Shown: positions 8,912-17,097, numbered from the stretch's first letter. The stretch is DNA of 50,084 nt from Gemmatimonadaceae bacterium (GCA_013813715.1 JACCRF010000056.1:1-50084); one strand, 5' to 3'. Notes: a model not told the origin generated them from the letters alone. Translations and numbers: made by a program.

Positions 8912-9922
8912 TTGAAGGCGAGCCTGCGAAGCGCGATTGGAATCGCGCTGAGCGCGATCCTGCTCTGGTGGACGCTGCGCGACGTGTCGCTCGCCACCGT
9001 TTGGAAGGAGCTGTCTCAGTCGAGCGTTCCGCTCTTCATGGCGTCTGCGCTTTGTGCGACACTGATTTTTCCGCTCCGCGCCCGGCGCTGGAGAACAATC
9101 CTCGATCCCGTCGCTCCCGGCCAGCCGCTCGGTGCCCTCTGGCGGTCAACGGCCATCGGGATGATGGTCAACAACGTCGTTCCGGCGCGGGCGGGGGAAA
9201 TCGCCCGCGCCTACGCTCTCACGAAGGAGACGCCGGTACCTTTCGCGACAGCCATCGCGTCGCTCGCCGTAGACCGTCTGTTCGACATGCTCGTGCTGCT
9301 GCTCCTGGGCGTCGTCGCGTTCGTGGATCCGGCCTTCCCGCGCGACGCGACGATCGCCGGACAATCGCTCGGCAATCTCGTGCAGGGCGCGGTCGTCTTC
9401 GTCATTCTGCTCGTCGCCGCTTTGTACGGCCTCGCTTTTTTTCCGGCCGCGCTCGTGCGCGCGTTCGAGATGTTCTCCCGGCGGGTGGCTCCCCGCATCG
9501 AGGAGGCGGGCAAGGCCGCGCTGCTGCGATTCAGCGAAGGGCTGAGTGTGCTCAAGGATCCCGGGCGCTTTGTCGCCGTGCTCGCCTGGACAATCGCGCA
9601 CTGGCTGCTCAACGGTTTCGCTTTCTGGCTCGGATTTCGCGCCGTCGGACTCGAGCTGCCGTTCTCGGCAGCTCTCTTCCTTCAGACGCTGATCGCTGTC
9701 GGTGTGGCGCTGCCATCGGCGCCAGGCTTTTTTGGCTTCTTCGAGAAGCTGGCCACGGTGGGACTCGGGATCTACGGGGTAGGCGCGACGCAGGCAACGA
9801 GTTGGGCGATCGGGTTCCACATCCTCAGCTTCATACCGATCACAGTCATCGGCCTCTGGTATTTCACCCGCCTGGGATTGCGTTTCAAGGAAATCAGCCG
9901 CGCCGCGGAGACGGCGGCGTGA
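8912..9922 (+). CDS. Lysylphosphatidylglycerol synthase TM/AglD-like flippase-domain membrane protein
   Basis: 336-residue polytopic inner-membrane protein with about eight hydrophobic segments and the UPF0104/YbhN hallmarks: a conserved RARRWR after the second segment, NNVVPARAGEIARAY, a central loop, and the closing PSAPGFFGFFEKL motif. This family is linked to lipid or glycolipid translocation and the membrane half of MprF, but the substrate here is unknown. There is no C-terminal synthetase domain. The start is TTG 8912 behind AGGAA. The stop overlaps the ispE start (GTGA). Confidence 0.85.
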   Translation: MKASLRSAIGIALSAILLWWTLRDVSLATVWKELSQSSVPLFMASALCATLIFPLRARRWRTILDPVAPGQPLGALWRSTAIGMMVNNVVPARAGEIARAYALTKETPVPFATAIASLAVDRLFDMLVLLLLGVVAFVDPAFPRDATIAGQSLGNLVQGAVVFVILLVAALYGLAFFPAALVRAFEMFSRRVAPRIEEAGKAALLRFSEGLSVLKDPGRFVAVLAWTIAHWLLNGFAFWLGFRAVGLELPFSAALFLQTLIAVGVALPSAPGFFGFFEKLATVGLGIYGVGATQATSWAIGFHILSFIPITVIGLWYFTRLGLRFKEISRAAETAA

Positions 9923-10818
9923 CCGGGCCCGCCGCCTGCATCCGCGCGCAGGCGAAGGTGAATCTCCATCTGCGGGTGTTCGCGCGCGACGAGTCCGGGT
10001 TCCACTCGATCGAGACGATCTTCCACCGCATCGATCTCGCCGATGAGGTCACTGTTCACGCGACTGAAGGCGAGCGCTTTCTCGATGTCGAAGGCGAAGA
10101 CGAACGGCACGTTGGGCCCGCCGAGTCCAACCTCGCCTGGCGCGCCGCCGCCGCGTACACGGCGCGGGCCCGCTGGCCCGGCGGGTTCCGCATCGAGTTG
10201 ACAAAGCACATTCCCGTCGGCGCGGGGCTCGGCGGCGGCAGCGCTGACGCGGGGGCGGTACTCCGCGCGCTCGATTCGCTCGCTCCCAATCCGATGGGAC
10301 CCCATGGGTTGATCGACATCGCGGCCGCGCTCGGTTCCGACGTGGCGTTTCTCGCCGCCCCCGCGCCGATGGCGCTCGCGTGGGGACGCGGTGAGCGGAT
10401 GCTCGCACTTCCACCGCTACCGAGACAGGATCTAATCCTTATTACGCCTGAGTTCGCCGTCTCGACAGTCGATGCGTATCGATGGCTAGAGGATGACCGG
10501 CGGGCGTCTTCGGCGATAGTCTCTGGCGACTCGTTCCTGCTCGGCCCGCGCGACCTCACCGACTGGGCAGCGATCGCGGGCTTCGCAAAAAACGATTTCG
10601 AAGATTCGATTGTCAGGCGCCTTCCGGTGCTTGGCGAGTTGCTCGGAGTTCTGCGGGGGTCGTGCCCGGTGTTCGCACAAATGACCGGGTCGGGCTCGAC
10701 GATGTTCGGCGTGCTAGACGAATCGTTCGACCATTCGCGTTTCCCGCTTGCGTATCCCGGGCGCCTGCGCACTTCGGCGACTGCGGTCGATGTCGCTCAG
10801 CCGGTGCGAATCAAATAA
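9919..10818 (+). CDS. ispE: 4-diphosphocytidyl-2-C-methyl-D-erythritol kinase
   Basis: 299-residue GHMP kinase of the non-mevalonate (MEP) isoprenoid pathway. It has AKVNLHLRV at the N-terminus, FHRIDLADEV, the ATP-binding PVGAGLGGGSADAGAVL, LGSDVAFL, and the C-terminal MTGSGSTMFGV loop. I start it at GTG 9919, which overlaps the upstream TGA; the frame is open much further upstream, but only because of high GC. It is the last gene of the pdxJ run. No terminator is visible, and the repeat array begins 13 bp downstream. Confidence 0.95.
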   Translation: MTGPAACIRAQAKVNLHLRVFARDESGFHSIETIFHRIDLADEVTVHATEGERFLDVEGEDERHVGPAESNLAWRAAAAYTARARWPGGFRIELTKHIPVGAGLGGGSADAGAVLRALDSLAPNPMGPHGLIDIAAALGSDVAFLAAPAPMALAWGRGERMLALPPLPRQDLILITPEFAVSTVDAYRWLEDDRRASSAIVSGDSFLLGPRDLTDWAAIAGFAKNDFEDSIVRRLPVLGELLGVLRGSCPVFAQMTGSGSTMFGVLDESFDHSRFPLAYPGRLRTSATAVDVAQPVRIK

Positions 10819-10831
10819 GGTCGCCGTTCGG

Positions 10832-10921
10832 GTCTACGGCTCTTGCGTCTACGGCTCTTGCGTTTACGGCTCTTGCGTTTACGGCTCTTGCGTCTACGGC
10901 TCTTGCGTCTACGGCTCTTGC
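10832..10921 (+). repeat. Tandem array of six 15-bp units
   Basis: Six contiguous copies of GTYTACGGCTCTTGC, with no spacers and no indels. The only variation is at the third base, in the order C, C, T, T, C, C. The period is a multiple of three, so frames stay open (VYGSC on the plus strand, ARAVD/N on the minus strand), but neither has a credible start or context. The array fills the gap between ispE and the tRNA promoter and stops one base before its -35 box. Confidence 0.95.
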
Positions 10922-10922
10922 G

Positions 10923-10951
10923 TTGACCCTTCCCGGTTGATCGCATAGCAT
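10923..10951 (+). promoter_or_regulatory. Promoter of tRNA-Gln
   Basis: TTGACC (10923-10928), a 17-bp spacer and TAGCAT (10946-10951) give five and four matches to the sigma-70 consensus at optimal spacing. Transcription would start near 10958, about 15 bases before the mature tRNA 5' end. The following protein gene has no promoter of its own, so this one probably serves it too. Confidence 0.65.
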
Positions 10952-10972
10952 TCGTTCTTCATTGATGCATTC

Positions 10973-11043
10973 TGCCCCCTCGTCCAATGGCAGGACATCG
11001 GTCTTTGGATCCGAGAATGGTGGTTCGAATCCACCGGGGGCAA
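10973..11043 (+). tRNA. tRNA-Gln (anticodon TTG)
   Basis: Complete cloverleaf. Acceptor TGCCCCC (10973-10979) pairs with GGGGGCA (11036-11042). The D stem is GTCC/GGAC, the anticodon stem TCGGT/TCCGA with a T-T mismatch next to the loop, and the loop CTTTGGA carries anticodon TTG at 11005-11007. The variable loop is GAAT, and the T arm is GGTGG-TTCGAAT-CCACC. The discriminator is A11043 and no CCA is encoded. The A of the first possible start codon of the next gene is the discriminator base itself. Confidence 0.95.
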
Positions 11044-11045
11044 TG

Positions 11046-12470
11046 ATGAGGTTCCTGTTCGCACTGGCGTCGATCGCGCTGCCGCAGACACTGACGGCGC
11101 AGCAGGCGGCGGCGCAGCAGCCGTACTCCCACATCATCGGCGCCGCGGTGGACAGCATCCGGGGCGGGGGCCTCCGCGGCGCGATCGTCAGCGTGAGCGG
11201 CACGACTCGGTCGGCGACCACGGACTCCTCGGGCCGCTTCCGGATCGACAGCATCGCGCCCGGGCGCCGCCATCTCGAGCTGATGCACCCGCTGCTCGAC
11301 ACGCTCGGGATCTTTGTCACAACTCCACAGCGCGATTTCAAAGCCGCCGATACCACTCTGCTCGTTCTCGGCGTTCCCTCGGCGGCGACGATCGTGGCCA
11401 CCAAATGCTCGGCTGCCGACCAGACAGTTGGCAGCGCGGCACTGGTCGGGATAGTCCTCGGCGCCGAAACTGATTCACCGGTACCGGGCGCGACGGTGAG
11501 TGTCGAGTGGATGGATTACCAGGTCGGGAAGAAGAGCATCGCCCGGACGCCGCAACGGCGCACAGCGGCGGTTCGGGACGACGGGACATATCGCGTCTGC
11601 GGATTGCCGGACGATCTGTCCACGGGGGTAATCGCGTTCCGTGGAGCCGACAGCACTGCAGTCGTGGGAGTGAGCTTCGTGCCGAAACTTGCCGTGCTGT
11701 CATTCCGCCTGCCGTCGGATGCGTCGACTCAACCGGCTGCCGCTTCAAGCGACACCGCAGCAGCACCGACCTCACGCCGCCCGCGGGGCCGCGCTGCGCT
11801 CACAGGACGAGTCGTCGACGCAACCGGCGCGCCGCTCAGCGGCGCACGCGTCGCGCTCGAGGCGGACGAAGCGGTTACGGTCTCCAACGAGGCGGGGGAG
11901 TTCACGCTGAACGGCCTTCGAGGGGGAACGCGCGGCCTGAGTGTTCGGCGTCTCGGCTTCGAGGCCGTGGACATGCCGGTGGACCTTTCCTCAAAGGCCC
12001 CACAATCGGTCACCGTTCGCATGACCAGGTTCGTGCCGGTGCTGGAGGCCGTGCGCGTGACTGCGCTCCGGGACTTCGGACTTCAGCGAGTCGGGTTTAC
12101 CGAGCGACGAAATATGGGAATGGGCAAATACTTCAGCCCGGCAGAAATCGAGCGTCGCAATCCATTACGGCTCAACTACCTGCTGGAAACGGCGCCGGGT
12201 CTGCGCACCGGTACGACCGCCGGCGGGCACCGGTACATCACCGGCCGTTTTGGCGACTGCGTGAAATACTTCGTGGACGGCGTGCGCTGGTTCGGCGGGT
12301 CGGACAGCGACATCACATCGACGCCCGACTACTGGATACCAGCCGCCGAGCTGGGGGCAGTGGAGGTGTATTCTGCCGGCCTCGCCCCCGGAGAATTCTT
12401 TGCCTCGTCCAGGGATGGACGCCCCTGCACCGCCGTCGTCATCTGGACGAAATTCAAGCTCCGCATCTGA
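11046..12470 (+). CDS. Secreted protein with carboxypeptidase-regulatory-like domains and a TonB-plug-like C-terminus
   Basis: About 475 residues. A signal peptide (1-20) is followed by two carboxypeptidase-regulatory-like beta-sandwiches (about 28-90, with SGRFRIDSIAPG; about 250-330, with VVDATGAPLSGARV and EFTLNGLRGG). A region between them has a related SPVPGATVSVEW motif. Residues 335-475 resemble the plug of TonB-dependent receptors (LRLNYLLETAPGLR, VKYFVDGV, VEVYSAG), but there is no beta-barrel. It is probably periplasmic or on the outer membrane. ATG 11043 is an alternative start. There is no ribosome-binding site, because the start abuts the tRNA 3' end. Confidence 0.8.
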   Translation: MRFLFALASIALPQTLTAQQAAAQQPYSHIIGAAVDSIRGGGLRGAIVSVSGTTRSATTDSSGRFRIDSIAPGRRHLELMHPLLDTLGIFVTTPQRDFKAADTTLLVLGVPSAATIVATKCSAADQTVGSAALVGIVLGAETDSPVPGATVSVEWMDYQVGKKSIARTPQRRTAAVRDDGTYRVCGLPDDLSTGVIAFRGADSTAVVGVSFVPKLAVLSFRLPSDASTQPAAASSDTAAAPTSRRPRGRAALTGRVVDATGAPLSGARVALEADEAVTVSNEAGEFTLNGLRGGTRGLSVRRLGFEAVDMPVDLSSKAPQSVTVRMTRFVPVLEAVRVTALRDFGLQRVGFTERRNMGMGKYFSPAEIERRNPLRLNYLLETAPGLRTGTTAGGHRYITGRFGDCVKYFVDGVRWFGGSDSDITSTPDYWIPAAELGAVEVYSAGLAPGEFFASSRDGRPCTAVVIWTKFKLRI

Positions 12471-12558
12471 TTCGCGCACTGCCCCGCCATACCAGCCCGC
12501 GTTAGATTCCTCCGACGCCGGCGGCGCGAGTACTCCCAGCACGAGTCCTCCCAGCCAA

Positions 12559-12587
12559 TTGAACTGGGCCCACCGGCCATTTATCTT
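12559..12587 (+). promoter_or_regulatory. Promoter of prs-rplY-pth-ychF
   Basis: TTGAAC (12559-12564), a 17-bp spacer and TATCTT (12582-12587), each with four consensus matches. The start point would be near 12594, leaving a leader of only about 10 bases before the prs ATG at 12605. The same TTATCTT string occurs at the -10 of the rpsF promoter. Confidence 0.5.
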
Positions 12588-12604
12588 AAAGGGCTATTGC
12601 GGCA

Positions 12605-13561
12605 ATGGACGGACTTTCCGTACCGAGTCACGGCTTAAAGCTCATCGTTGGGTCCGGCAATCCCGCGCTCTCCGAGGAAATAGCCCGAAGCCTCGGCGTT
12701 GGTCCTACCAGAACGACGATCAACCGTTTCTCTGACGGCGAGATCTTCGTCCGCATAGATGAAAACGTCCGCGGCAACGACGTCTTCATTCTGCAGCCGA
12801 CAAACCCACCGGCCGAGAACATCATGGAGCTGCTGCTCCTGATTGACGCGGCCAAGCGGGCGTCGGCCGCGCGCATCACCTGCGTGATGCCGTACTACGG
12901 CTACTCGAGGCAGGACCGGAAGGACCAGCCACGAGTCGCGATCGGCGCGAAGCTCGTTGCAAACATGATCGTTACGGCGGGAGCGAACAGGGTGCTGGGT
13001 CTCGATTTCCACCAGCACCAGCTCCAGGGATTCTTTGACGTTCCTGTCGATCATCTCTATGCCGCGCCGGTGATCGTATCGCACTATCGGAAGAAGCACC
13101 TGCACGACCTGGTTGTCGTCGCCCCCGACGTGGGCTCGGCGAAGATGGCCCGCGGTTACGCGAAGCGGCTGAATGGCTCACTGGCCATCATCGACAAGCG
13201 GCGCCCAGGGCCCAATCAAAGTGAAGTTGTCAACGTTGTCGGTGAGGTCGAAGGGCGTGACTGCCTTCTCACGGACGACATGATAGATACGGCCGGCACG
13301 GTTTCCGAGGCGGCCCGCGCACTCAAGACTCTGGGCGCGAAAGACATATACGTCTGCGCAACCCACGCGCTGCTCTCCGGCCCGGCCTGTGAGCGACTCG
13401 CGGAGGCTCCGATAGTGGAAGTGACGGTCACCGATTCCGTAAGCATTCCGGCGGAGAAGCGCTTTGCGCGGCTCCACGTTCTGTCAGTCGGCGAGCTGTT
13501 GTCGAAGGCAATCAGGTACATACACAGCGAGCAATCGGTAAGCTCGCTTTTCGAACTGTAG
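12605..13561 (+). CDS. prs: Ribose-phosphate pyrophosphokinase (PRPP synthetase)
   Basis: 318-residue class I PRPP synthetase making 5-phosphoribosyl-1-pyrophosphate for nucleotide, His and Trp synthesis. It contains NRFSDGEIFVRI, the ATP loop PYYGYSRQDRK, DFHQHQLQGFFDVPVDHL, the catalytic flexible-loop KRRP region and the PRPP-binding signature DDMIDTAGT. Length and motifs are normal for the family. The gene order prs-rplY-pth-ychF is a common bacterial arrangement that ties nucleotide supply to translation. Confidence 0.98.
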   Translation: MDGLSVPSHGLKLIVGSGNPALSEEIARSLGVGPTRTTINRFSDGEIFVRIDENVRGNDVFILQPTNPPAENIMELLLLIDAAKRASAARITCVMPYYGYSRQDRKDQPRVAIGAKLVANMIVTAGANRVLGLDFHQHQLQGFFDVPVDHLYAAPVIVSHYRKKHLHDLVVVAPDVGSAKMARGYAKRLNGSLAIIDKRRPGPNQSEVVNVVGEVEGRDCLLTDDMIDTAGTVSEAARALKTLGAKDIYVCATHALLSGPACERLAEAPIVEVTVTDSVSIPAEKRFARLHVLSVGELLSKAIRYIHSEQSVSSLFEL

Positions 13562-13581
13562 GCCCAGGGGGATCAAACGAA

Positions 13582-14244
13582 ATGGCGTCAGCAACACTTT
13601 CAGGAAATGTCAGGGAGACCAGCGGTAAGGGTGCCGCCCGCTCGCTTCGCCGCGGTGGACAGATTCCAGCGGTCATCTACGGCCACGGCCGCGAGCCGCA
13701 GTCGCTTTCGATCAACACGCGCGAGCTCGAGAAGCTACTCGAGCACATCGCCGCCGAGAACACGGTCATTGACCTGTCGCTGGACGGCAAGAGCGCCCGA
13801 ACCCTGATCCGTGAGATCCAGCGCCATCCCTTCAAGCGCCAGATTCTTCACGTTGATTTCCAGGAGCTGGTGGCCGGCGAGAAAGTGGTCGTCCGACTCC
13901 CCATCGTCCTCGTGGGCGTGCCGGACGGTGTTCGCAATGACGGCGGAATTCTCGACCAGACGCTGCGCGAGCTCGAAGTCGAAGTCGACCCGTCGAACAT
14001 TCCGAACCGCGTCGAAGTCGATGTGACTTCGCTTACCATCGGAGGCTCAGTCCACGTCCGCGACATCACGCTTCCCGAAGGCGTCGAGATCGTCGGTGAC
14101 GAGGATTCATCGGTCTGCGTTGTTGCAGCGCCGCGTGCGGCCATCGAGGAAGTCGCTACCGAGGAAGTAGTAGCGGAGGCCGAGCCCGAGGTCATTCGCA
14201 AGGCGAAGGCCGACGAAGACGAGGCCGAAGAGGCGAAGAAATAA
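13582..14244 (+). CDS. rplY: 50S ribosomal protein L25/general stress protein Ctc
   Basis: 220-residue two-domain (Ctc-type) L25 that binds 5S rRNA. The N-terminal L25 domain (about 1-95) has the RRGGQIPAVIYGHG motif and HPFKRQILHVDF. The C-terminal TL5-like beta domain (about 96-190) has VPDGVRNDGGILDQTLRELEV. An acidic Glu/Ala-rich tail with a Lys end (190-220) follows, as often seen in long forms. It is in the prs operon, 20 bp after prs. Confidence 0.97.
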   Translation: MASATLSGNVRETSGKGAARSLRRGGQIPAVIYGHGREPQSLSINTRELEKLLEHIAAENTVIDLSLDGKSARTLIREIQRHPFKRQILHVDFQELVAGEKVVVRLPIVLVGVPDGVRNDGGILDQTLRELEVEVDPSNIPNRVEVDVTSLTIGGSVHVRDITLPEGVEIVGDEDSSVCVVAAPRAAIEEVATEEVVAEAEPEVIRKAKADEDEAEEAKK

Positions 14245-14258
14245 GGCGGGGATAACCA

Positions 14259-14858
14259 TTGAAGGTTATTCTCGGGCTCGGGAATCCAGGGCGGCAATAC
14301 GAAGCAACGCGGCACAACGTCGGCTGGTGGGTACTCGACCATCTCGCCGACGTTTGGCGTTTCGATGGCTGGAAGCGCGATGGTGAGACGCTGGTTTCGA
14401 CCGCTGCGGTGGACGGCACCCGCGTGAGGCTCGTCAAGCCGCTCACGTACATGAACCTGAGCGGGCATGTTCTGAAGAATTACACACGGCGCCCGTTCTG
14501 GTCGGCGGCGAAAGACCTGCTCGTTATCGTGGACGACGTCGCGCTTCCAGTGGGACGGTTCCGGATGCGTTCGCGCGGCAGCGCGGGCGGACATAACGGA
14601 TTGCGAAGCGTCGAAACCTCACTCGGCAACCAGGAGTACTCGCGGTTTCGCATCGGCGTCGGGCCGAGCGAGGAGCGGCGCCACGTGTACAGTGATCTCG
14701 CTGATTTCGTGCTCGCTCCCTTCGCCCGCGACGAGCGCGAGGACATCATTGGATTGATGCCTCGCTTCGCGGCGGCGGCGGATACTTGGTTGCGCGAAGG
14801 AATCGAGAGCGCGATGAACTCGCACAACCGCGACGGCGACGGCGCGATTACCGAGTAA
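14259..14858 (+). CDS. pth: Peptidyl-tRNA hydrolase
   Basis: 199-residue enzyme that frees tRNA from dropped-off peptidyl-tRNA. Catalytic residues are visible: H19 in the YEATRHNVGWW motif, N in PLTYMNLSG, D in VIVDDVALP, and the GSAGGHNGLRS loop. The start is TTG 14259, since the MKVILGLGNPG N-terminus fits exactly there. A short acidic tail follows the conserved C-terminal helix. Confidence 0.97.
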   Translation: MKVILGLGNPGRQYEATRHNVGWWVLDHLADVWRFDGWKRDGETLVSTAAVDGTRVRLVKPLTYMNLSGHVLKNYTRRPFWSAAKDLLVIVDDVALPVGRFRMRSRGSAGGHNGLRSVETSLGNQEYSRFRIGVGPSEERRHVYSDLADFVLAPFARDEREDIIGLMPRFAAAADTWLREGIESAMNSHNRDGDGAITE

Positions 14859-14861
14859 TCG

Positions 14862-15962
14862 ATGCTGAAGCTCGGAATCGTAGGTCTCCCCAACGTCGGG
14901 AAATCGACGCTGTTCAACGCGCTCACCGCCGCGGAGGCGGAAGCGGCCAACTATCCGTTCTGCACGGTGGAACCGAACGTCGGCATGGTCGAGGTCCCTG
15001 ACGAGCGTCTCGCCCGGCTGGCCGATGTGGTGCAGCCGAAGCGCACGGTTCCCGCGGTCGTGCAGTTCGTCGACATCGCCGGGCTAGTGAAGGGCGCCGC
15101 GGAAGGCGAGGGACTCGGCAACAGGTTCCTCGCCAACATCCGCGAGACTGACGCCATTGTGCACGTCGTTCGCTGCTTCGAGGACGATGACGTCACGCAC
15201 GTCATGGGTGCGATTGACCCGGTGCGCGACCGCGAGGTGATCGAGTTCGAGCTCGCCCTTGCCGACCTCTCCGCGGTCGAGAAACGTCTCGACAGGACGC
15301 GCCGCGCCGCACGCACCGGTGACAAGGAATCGGTTGCCGAGCTCCCCGTACTCGAGCGGGCGTATGAGTTCCTGAAGGAGGGGCGCGGGCTCTGGGAGGC
15401 GAAGCTGACTGCCGCAGAGGCGGAGACACTGGCACCGCTCGCGCTCCTTACGAGCAAGCCGGTGCTGTACGCACCCAACGTCAGCGATGGTGAGCTCCAT
15501 GGCGACGAGGGTCCGCATCTGAAAGCGCTGCGCGAAGCGGTGCGCGCGAGCGGAGAGCACGCCGAAGTCGTTCCATTCTCCGCGAAAATCGAGGCCGAGC
15601 TGGCCGAGCTTCCGGCGGAGGATCGCACGGAGTTCCTGTCGTCACTGGGTCTCCAGTCGGCGGGACTCGACCGGCTCATTCACGCAGGGTATCACCTGCT
15701 CGGCCTGCACACCTACTTCACGGCGGGTGAGCAGGAGGTGCGCGCGTGGACCATCCATCAGGGAGACAGCGCTCCGCAAGCGGCAGCGGTGATTCATACC
15801 GACTTCGAGCGCGGCTTCATCCGGGCCGAGACGGCCTCCTACGCTGACTTCGTCGCCAACGCCGGTTGGAAGGGAGCCCGCGAGAAAGGCGCCGTTCGGT
15901 CGGAAGGAAAGGAATACATCGTCGCGGATGGCGACGTGATGCTGTTCCGCTTCAACGTCTGA
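14862..15962 (+). CDS. ychF: Redox-regulated ATPase YchF (Obg family)
   Basis: 366-residue P-loop protein binding ribosomes. It has G1 GLPNVGKSTLFNAL (about 7-20), the DIAGLVKGAAEGEGLGNRFL switch II region, and a NVSDGEL motif in place of NKxD, which explains the ATP preference of the family. The C-terminal TGS domain (about 280-366) ends with GDVMLFRFNV. It is the last gene of the prs operon and convergent with the DUF4198 gene. Confidence 0.98.
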   Translation: MLKLGIVGLPNVGKSTLFNALTAAEAEAANYPFCTVEPNVGMVEVPDERLARLADVVQPKRTVPAVVQFVDIAGLVKGAAEGEGLGNRFLANIRETDAIVHVVRCFEDDDVTHVMGAIDPVRDREVIEFELALADLSAVEKRLDRTRRAARTGDKESVAELPVLERAYEFLKEGRGLWEAKLTAAEAETLAPLALLTSKPVLYAPNVSDGELHGDEGPHLKALREAVRASGEHAEVVPFSAKIEAELAELPAEDRTEFLSSLGLQSAGLDRLIHAGYHLLGLHTYFTAGEQEVRAWTIHQGDSAPQAAAVIHTDFERGFIRAETASYADFVANAGWKGAREKGAVRSEGKEYIVADGDVMLFRFNV

Positions 15963-15981
15963 GATCTCGTCGCAGGCGACG

Positions 15982-16015
15982 GTTGCCGGCCAACTGGCAA
16001 CGGTTTCGGGAACCG
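15982..16015. terminator. Weak hairpin pair between convergent genes
   Basis: The gap between ychF and the DUF4198 gene holds GTTGCC(8 nt)GGCAAC and the overlapping CGGTT-TCGGG-AACCG. The two are mutually exclusive, have five- or six-bp stems and lack a T tract, so intrinsic termination is only possible. Confidence 0.25.
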
Positions 16016-16027
16016 GTGAACGGATTC

Positions 16028-16840
16028 TCACCTCACCTGGAACGTGAGCGTCGCCCACTTCGACTCGTAGTCGAGTTTGGGATCGCCGGTTACCGGCACC
16101 ATGTGGATGAATTTCACGTACCACTGCCCCTTCTGAGTGATGCGGACACGCGCGACGCCGTTCGTATCGGTTCTCATCCGCCGCTCGGTGAAACGCGTTC
16201 CCCGGGGTGTACGGCCGCCGGTGACGAGAAGTTGATTGGGAACGGCCTTGCCGTCCACCATGGCGCGCACGCGAAGCCAGCCGCCGGATTGTGTGTCATA
16301 CGGATTGGTGAGAGGAACGAGCTCAGCCGGATAGCCAAGCTCCGTATCGAGACCGGATGTGCGTGCGGCTCCTGCCTGGATGATCGCCTTCACGTGCTTG
16401 GAGTAGCGCTCGCTCGCATCCTTCATCAGCTCTCCGTCGCGGCGTCTTGCCGCGAGCACGTCGGGAATCCCGTCATCCGCCAGATACTGGTTGAAATCCT
16501 TCGCGACGAGTGTGATCTCGCGCGGCTTGAGCGACGCACCCACCACGTACGTCCCAGCCGTCGGGGGCGACACGGTGAGCACGCTCGTGTCCCCGGTCGC
16601 TGACCACATCGTCGTGTCCGGGTGCGTTCTTCCCTGTGGCCCGAGAAGCGTCAAGTCGATCAGCCGATCGCGAGCGACGGAATTTTCGCTCTTGCTGAAC
16701 GTGCCGTTCAGCACGCGGATTCGCGCCGACGACCCCGGCTCCACGAAGAAACTGTCGAGTCGGAGGAACAGGTCGTGCGCCTGGAGCGCCGTGGCCCCCG
16801 CGAGTACGAGCAGGATGAGAATCGCAAGTCGTCGCTGCAT
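16028..16840 (-). CDS. DUF4198 periplasmic protein
   Basis: 270 residues with a clear signal peptide (cleavage near residue 21, LQAHD). The mature protein begins with HDLFLRLDSFFVEPG, the start typical of DUF4198. This family is related to the NikM/CbiK-type metal-uptake accessory domain. Two beta-sandwich-like parts are suggested (30-100, and 185-265 with GVARVRITQKGQWYVKFIHM). The His next to the cleavage site may bind metal. No transporter genes adjoin it, so function is unknown. It is divergent from the ribosomal operon. Confidence 0.82.
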   Translation of the reverse strand: MQRRLAILILLVLAGATALQAHDLFLRLDSFFVEPGSSARIRVLNGTFSKSENSVARDRLIDLTLLGPQGRTHPDTTMWSATGDTSVLTVSPPTAGTYVVGASLKPREITLVAKDFNQYLADDGIPDVLAARRRDGELMKDASERYSKHVKAIIQAGAARTSGLDTELGYPAELVPLTNPYDTQSGGWLRVRAMVDGKAVPNQLLVTGGRTPRGTRFTERRMRTDTNGVARVRITQKGQWYVKFIHMVPVTGDPKLDYESKWATLTFQVR

Positions 16841-16964
16841 GGAATTTTCGATACCTCTGATGATCGTGAGCGCGGTGCCTGGCCTTCGTCCGCAGTCCGC
16901 CGCGAGCTGGTAATCCGCCCATGAAAGTACTTCAGGAGACTGTCAGCGCAACGAAGCAACTCTG

Positions 16965-16994
16965 TTGCCCGCAACGCCGGTGCCCGGTTATCTT
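16965..16994 (+). promoter_or_regulatory. Promoter of the rpsF operon
   Basis: TTGCCC (16965-16970), an 18-bp spacer and TATCTT (16989-16994). The start would be near 17002, giving a leader of about 95 bases that contains the hairpins at 17012-17070. The -10 string TTATCTT is the same as at prs. Confidence 0.4.
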
Positions 16995-17011
16995 TCGATC
17001 TCTCGAAAAAC

Positions 17012-17070
17012 GGCCGCGGCAAGCGGCCTTCACACCTTCCTTCCGCTCAGGCAACCAGCGGGGGGCGGAA
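17012..17070 (+). promoter_or_regulatory. Structured rpsF leader, candidate S6:S18 autoregulatory element
   Basis: Hairpin A is GGCCGC-GGCAA-GCGGCC (17012-17028). Region B can fold as CCGCT-(9 nt)-AGCGG (17043-17061) or, alternatively, TTCCGC/GCGGAA (17041-17070). They sit directly before AAGGAGG (17080-17086). Many bacteria control rpsF through an S6:S18-binding leader. The location fits, but I cannot confirm the consensus by eye. Confidence 0.35.
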
Positions 17071-17097
17071 CATGACCACAAGGAGGATTGCCTGCCG

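Noticed and set aside
8968-9918. N-terminal extension of IspE
   Set aside because: The frame is open but out of phase with the flippase-like gene; IspE homology begins only at GTG 9919.
10832-10921. Possible CRISPR array
   Set aside because: Units are 15 bp, contiguous and spacer-free, with no cas genes nearby.
16921-17097. Longer start for S6
   Set aside because: The extra 59 residues are not S6-like and cover the promoter and leader hairpins.
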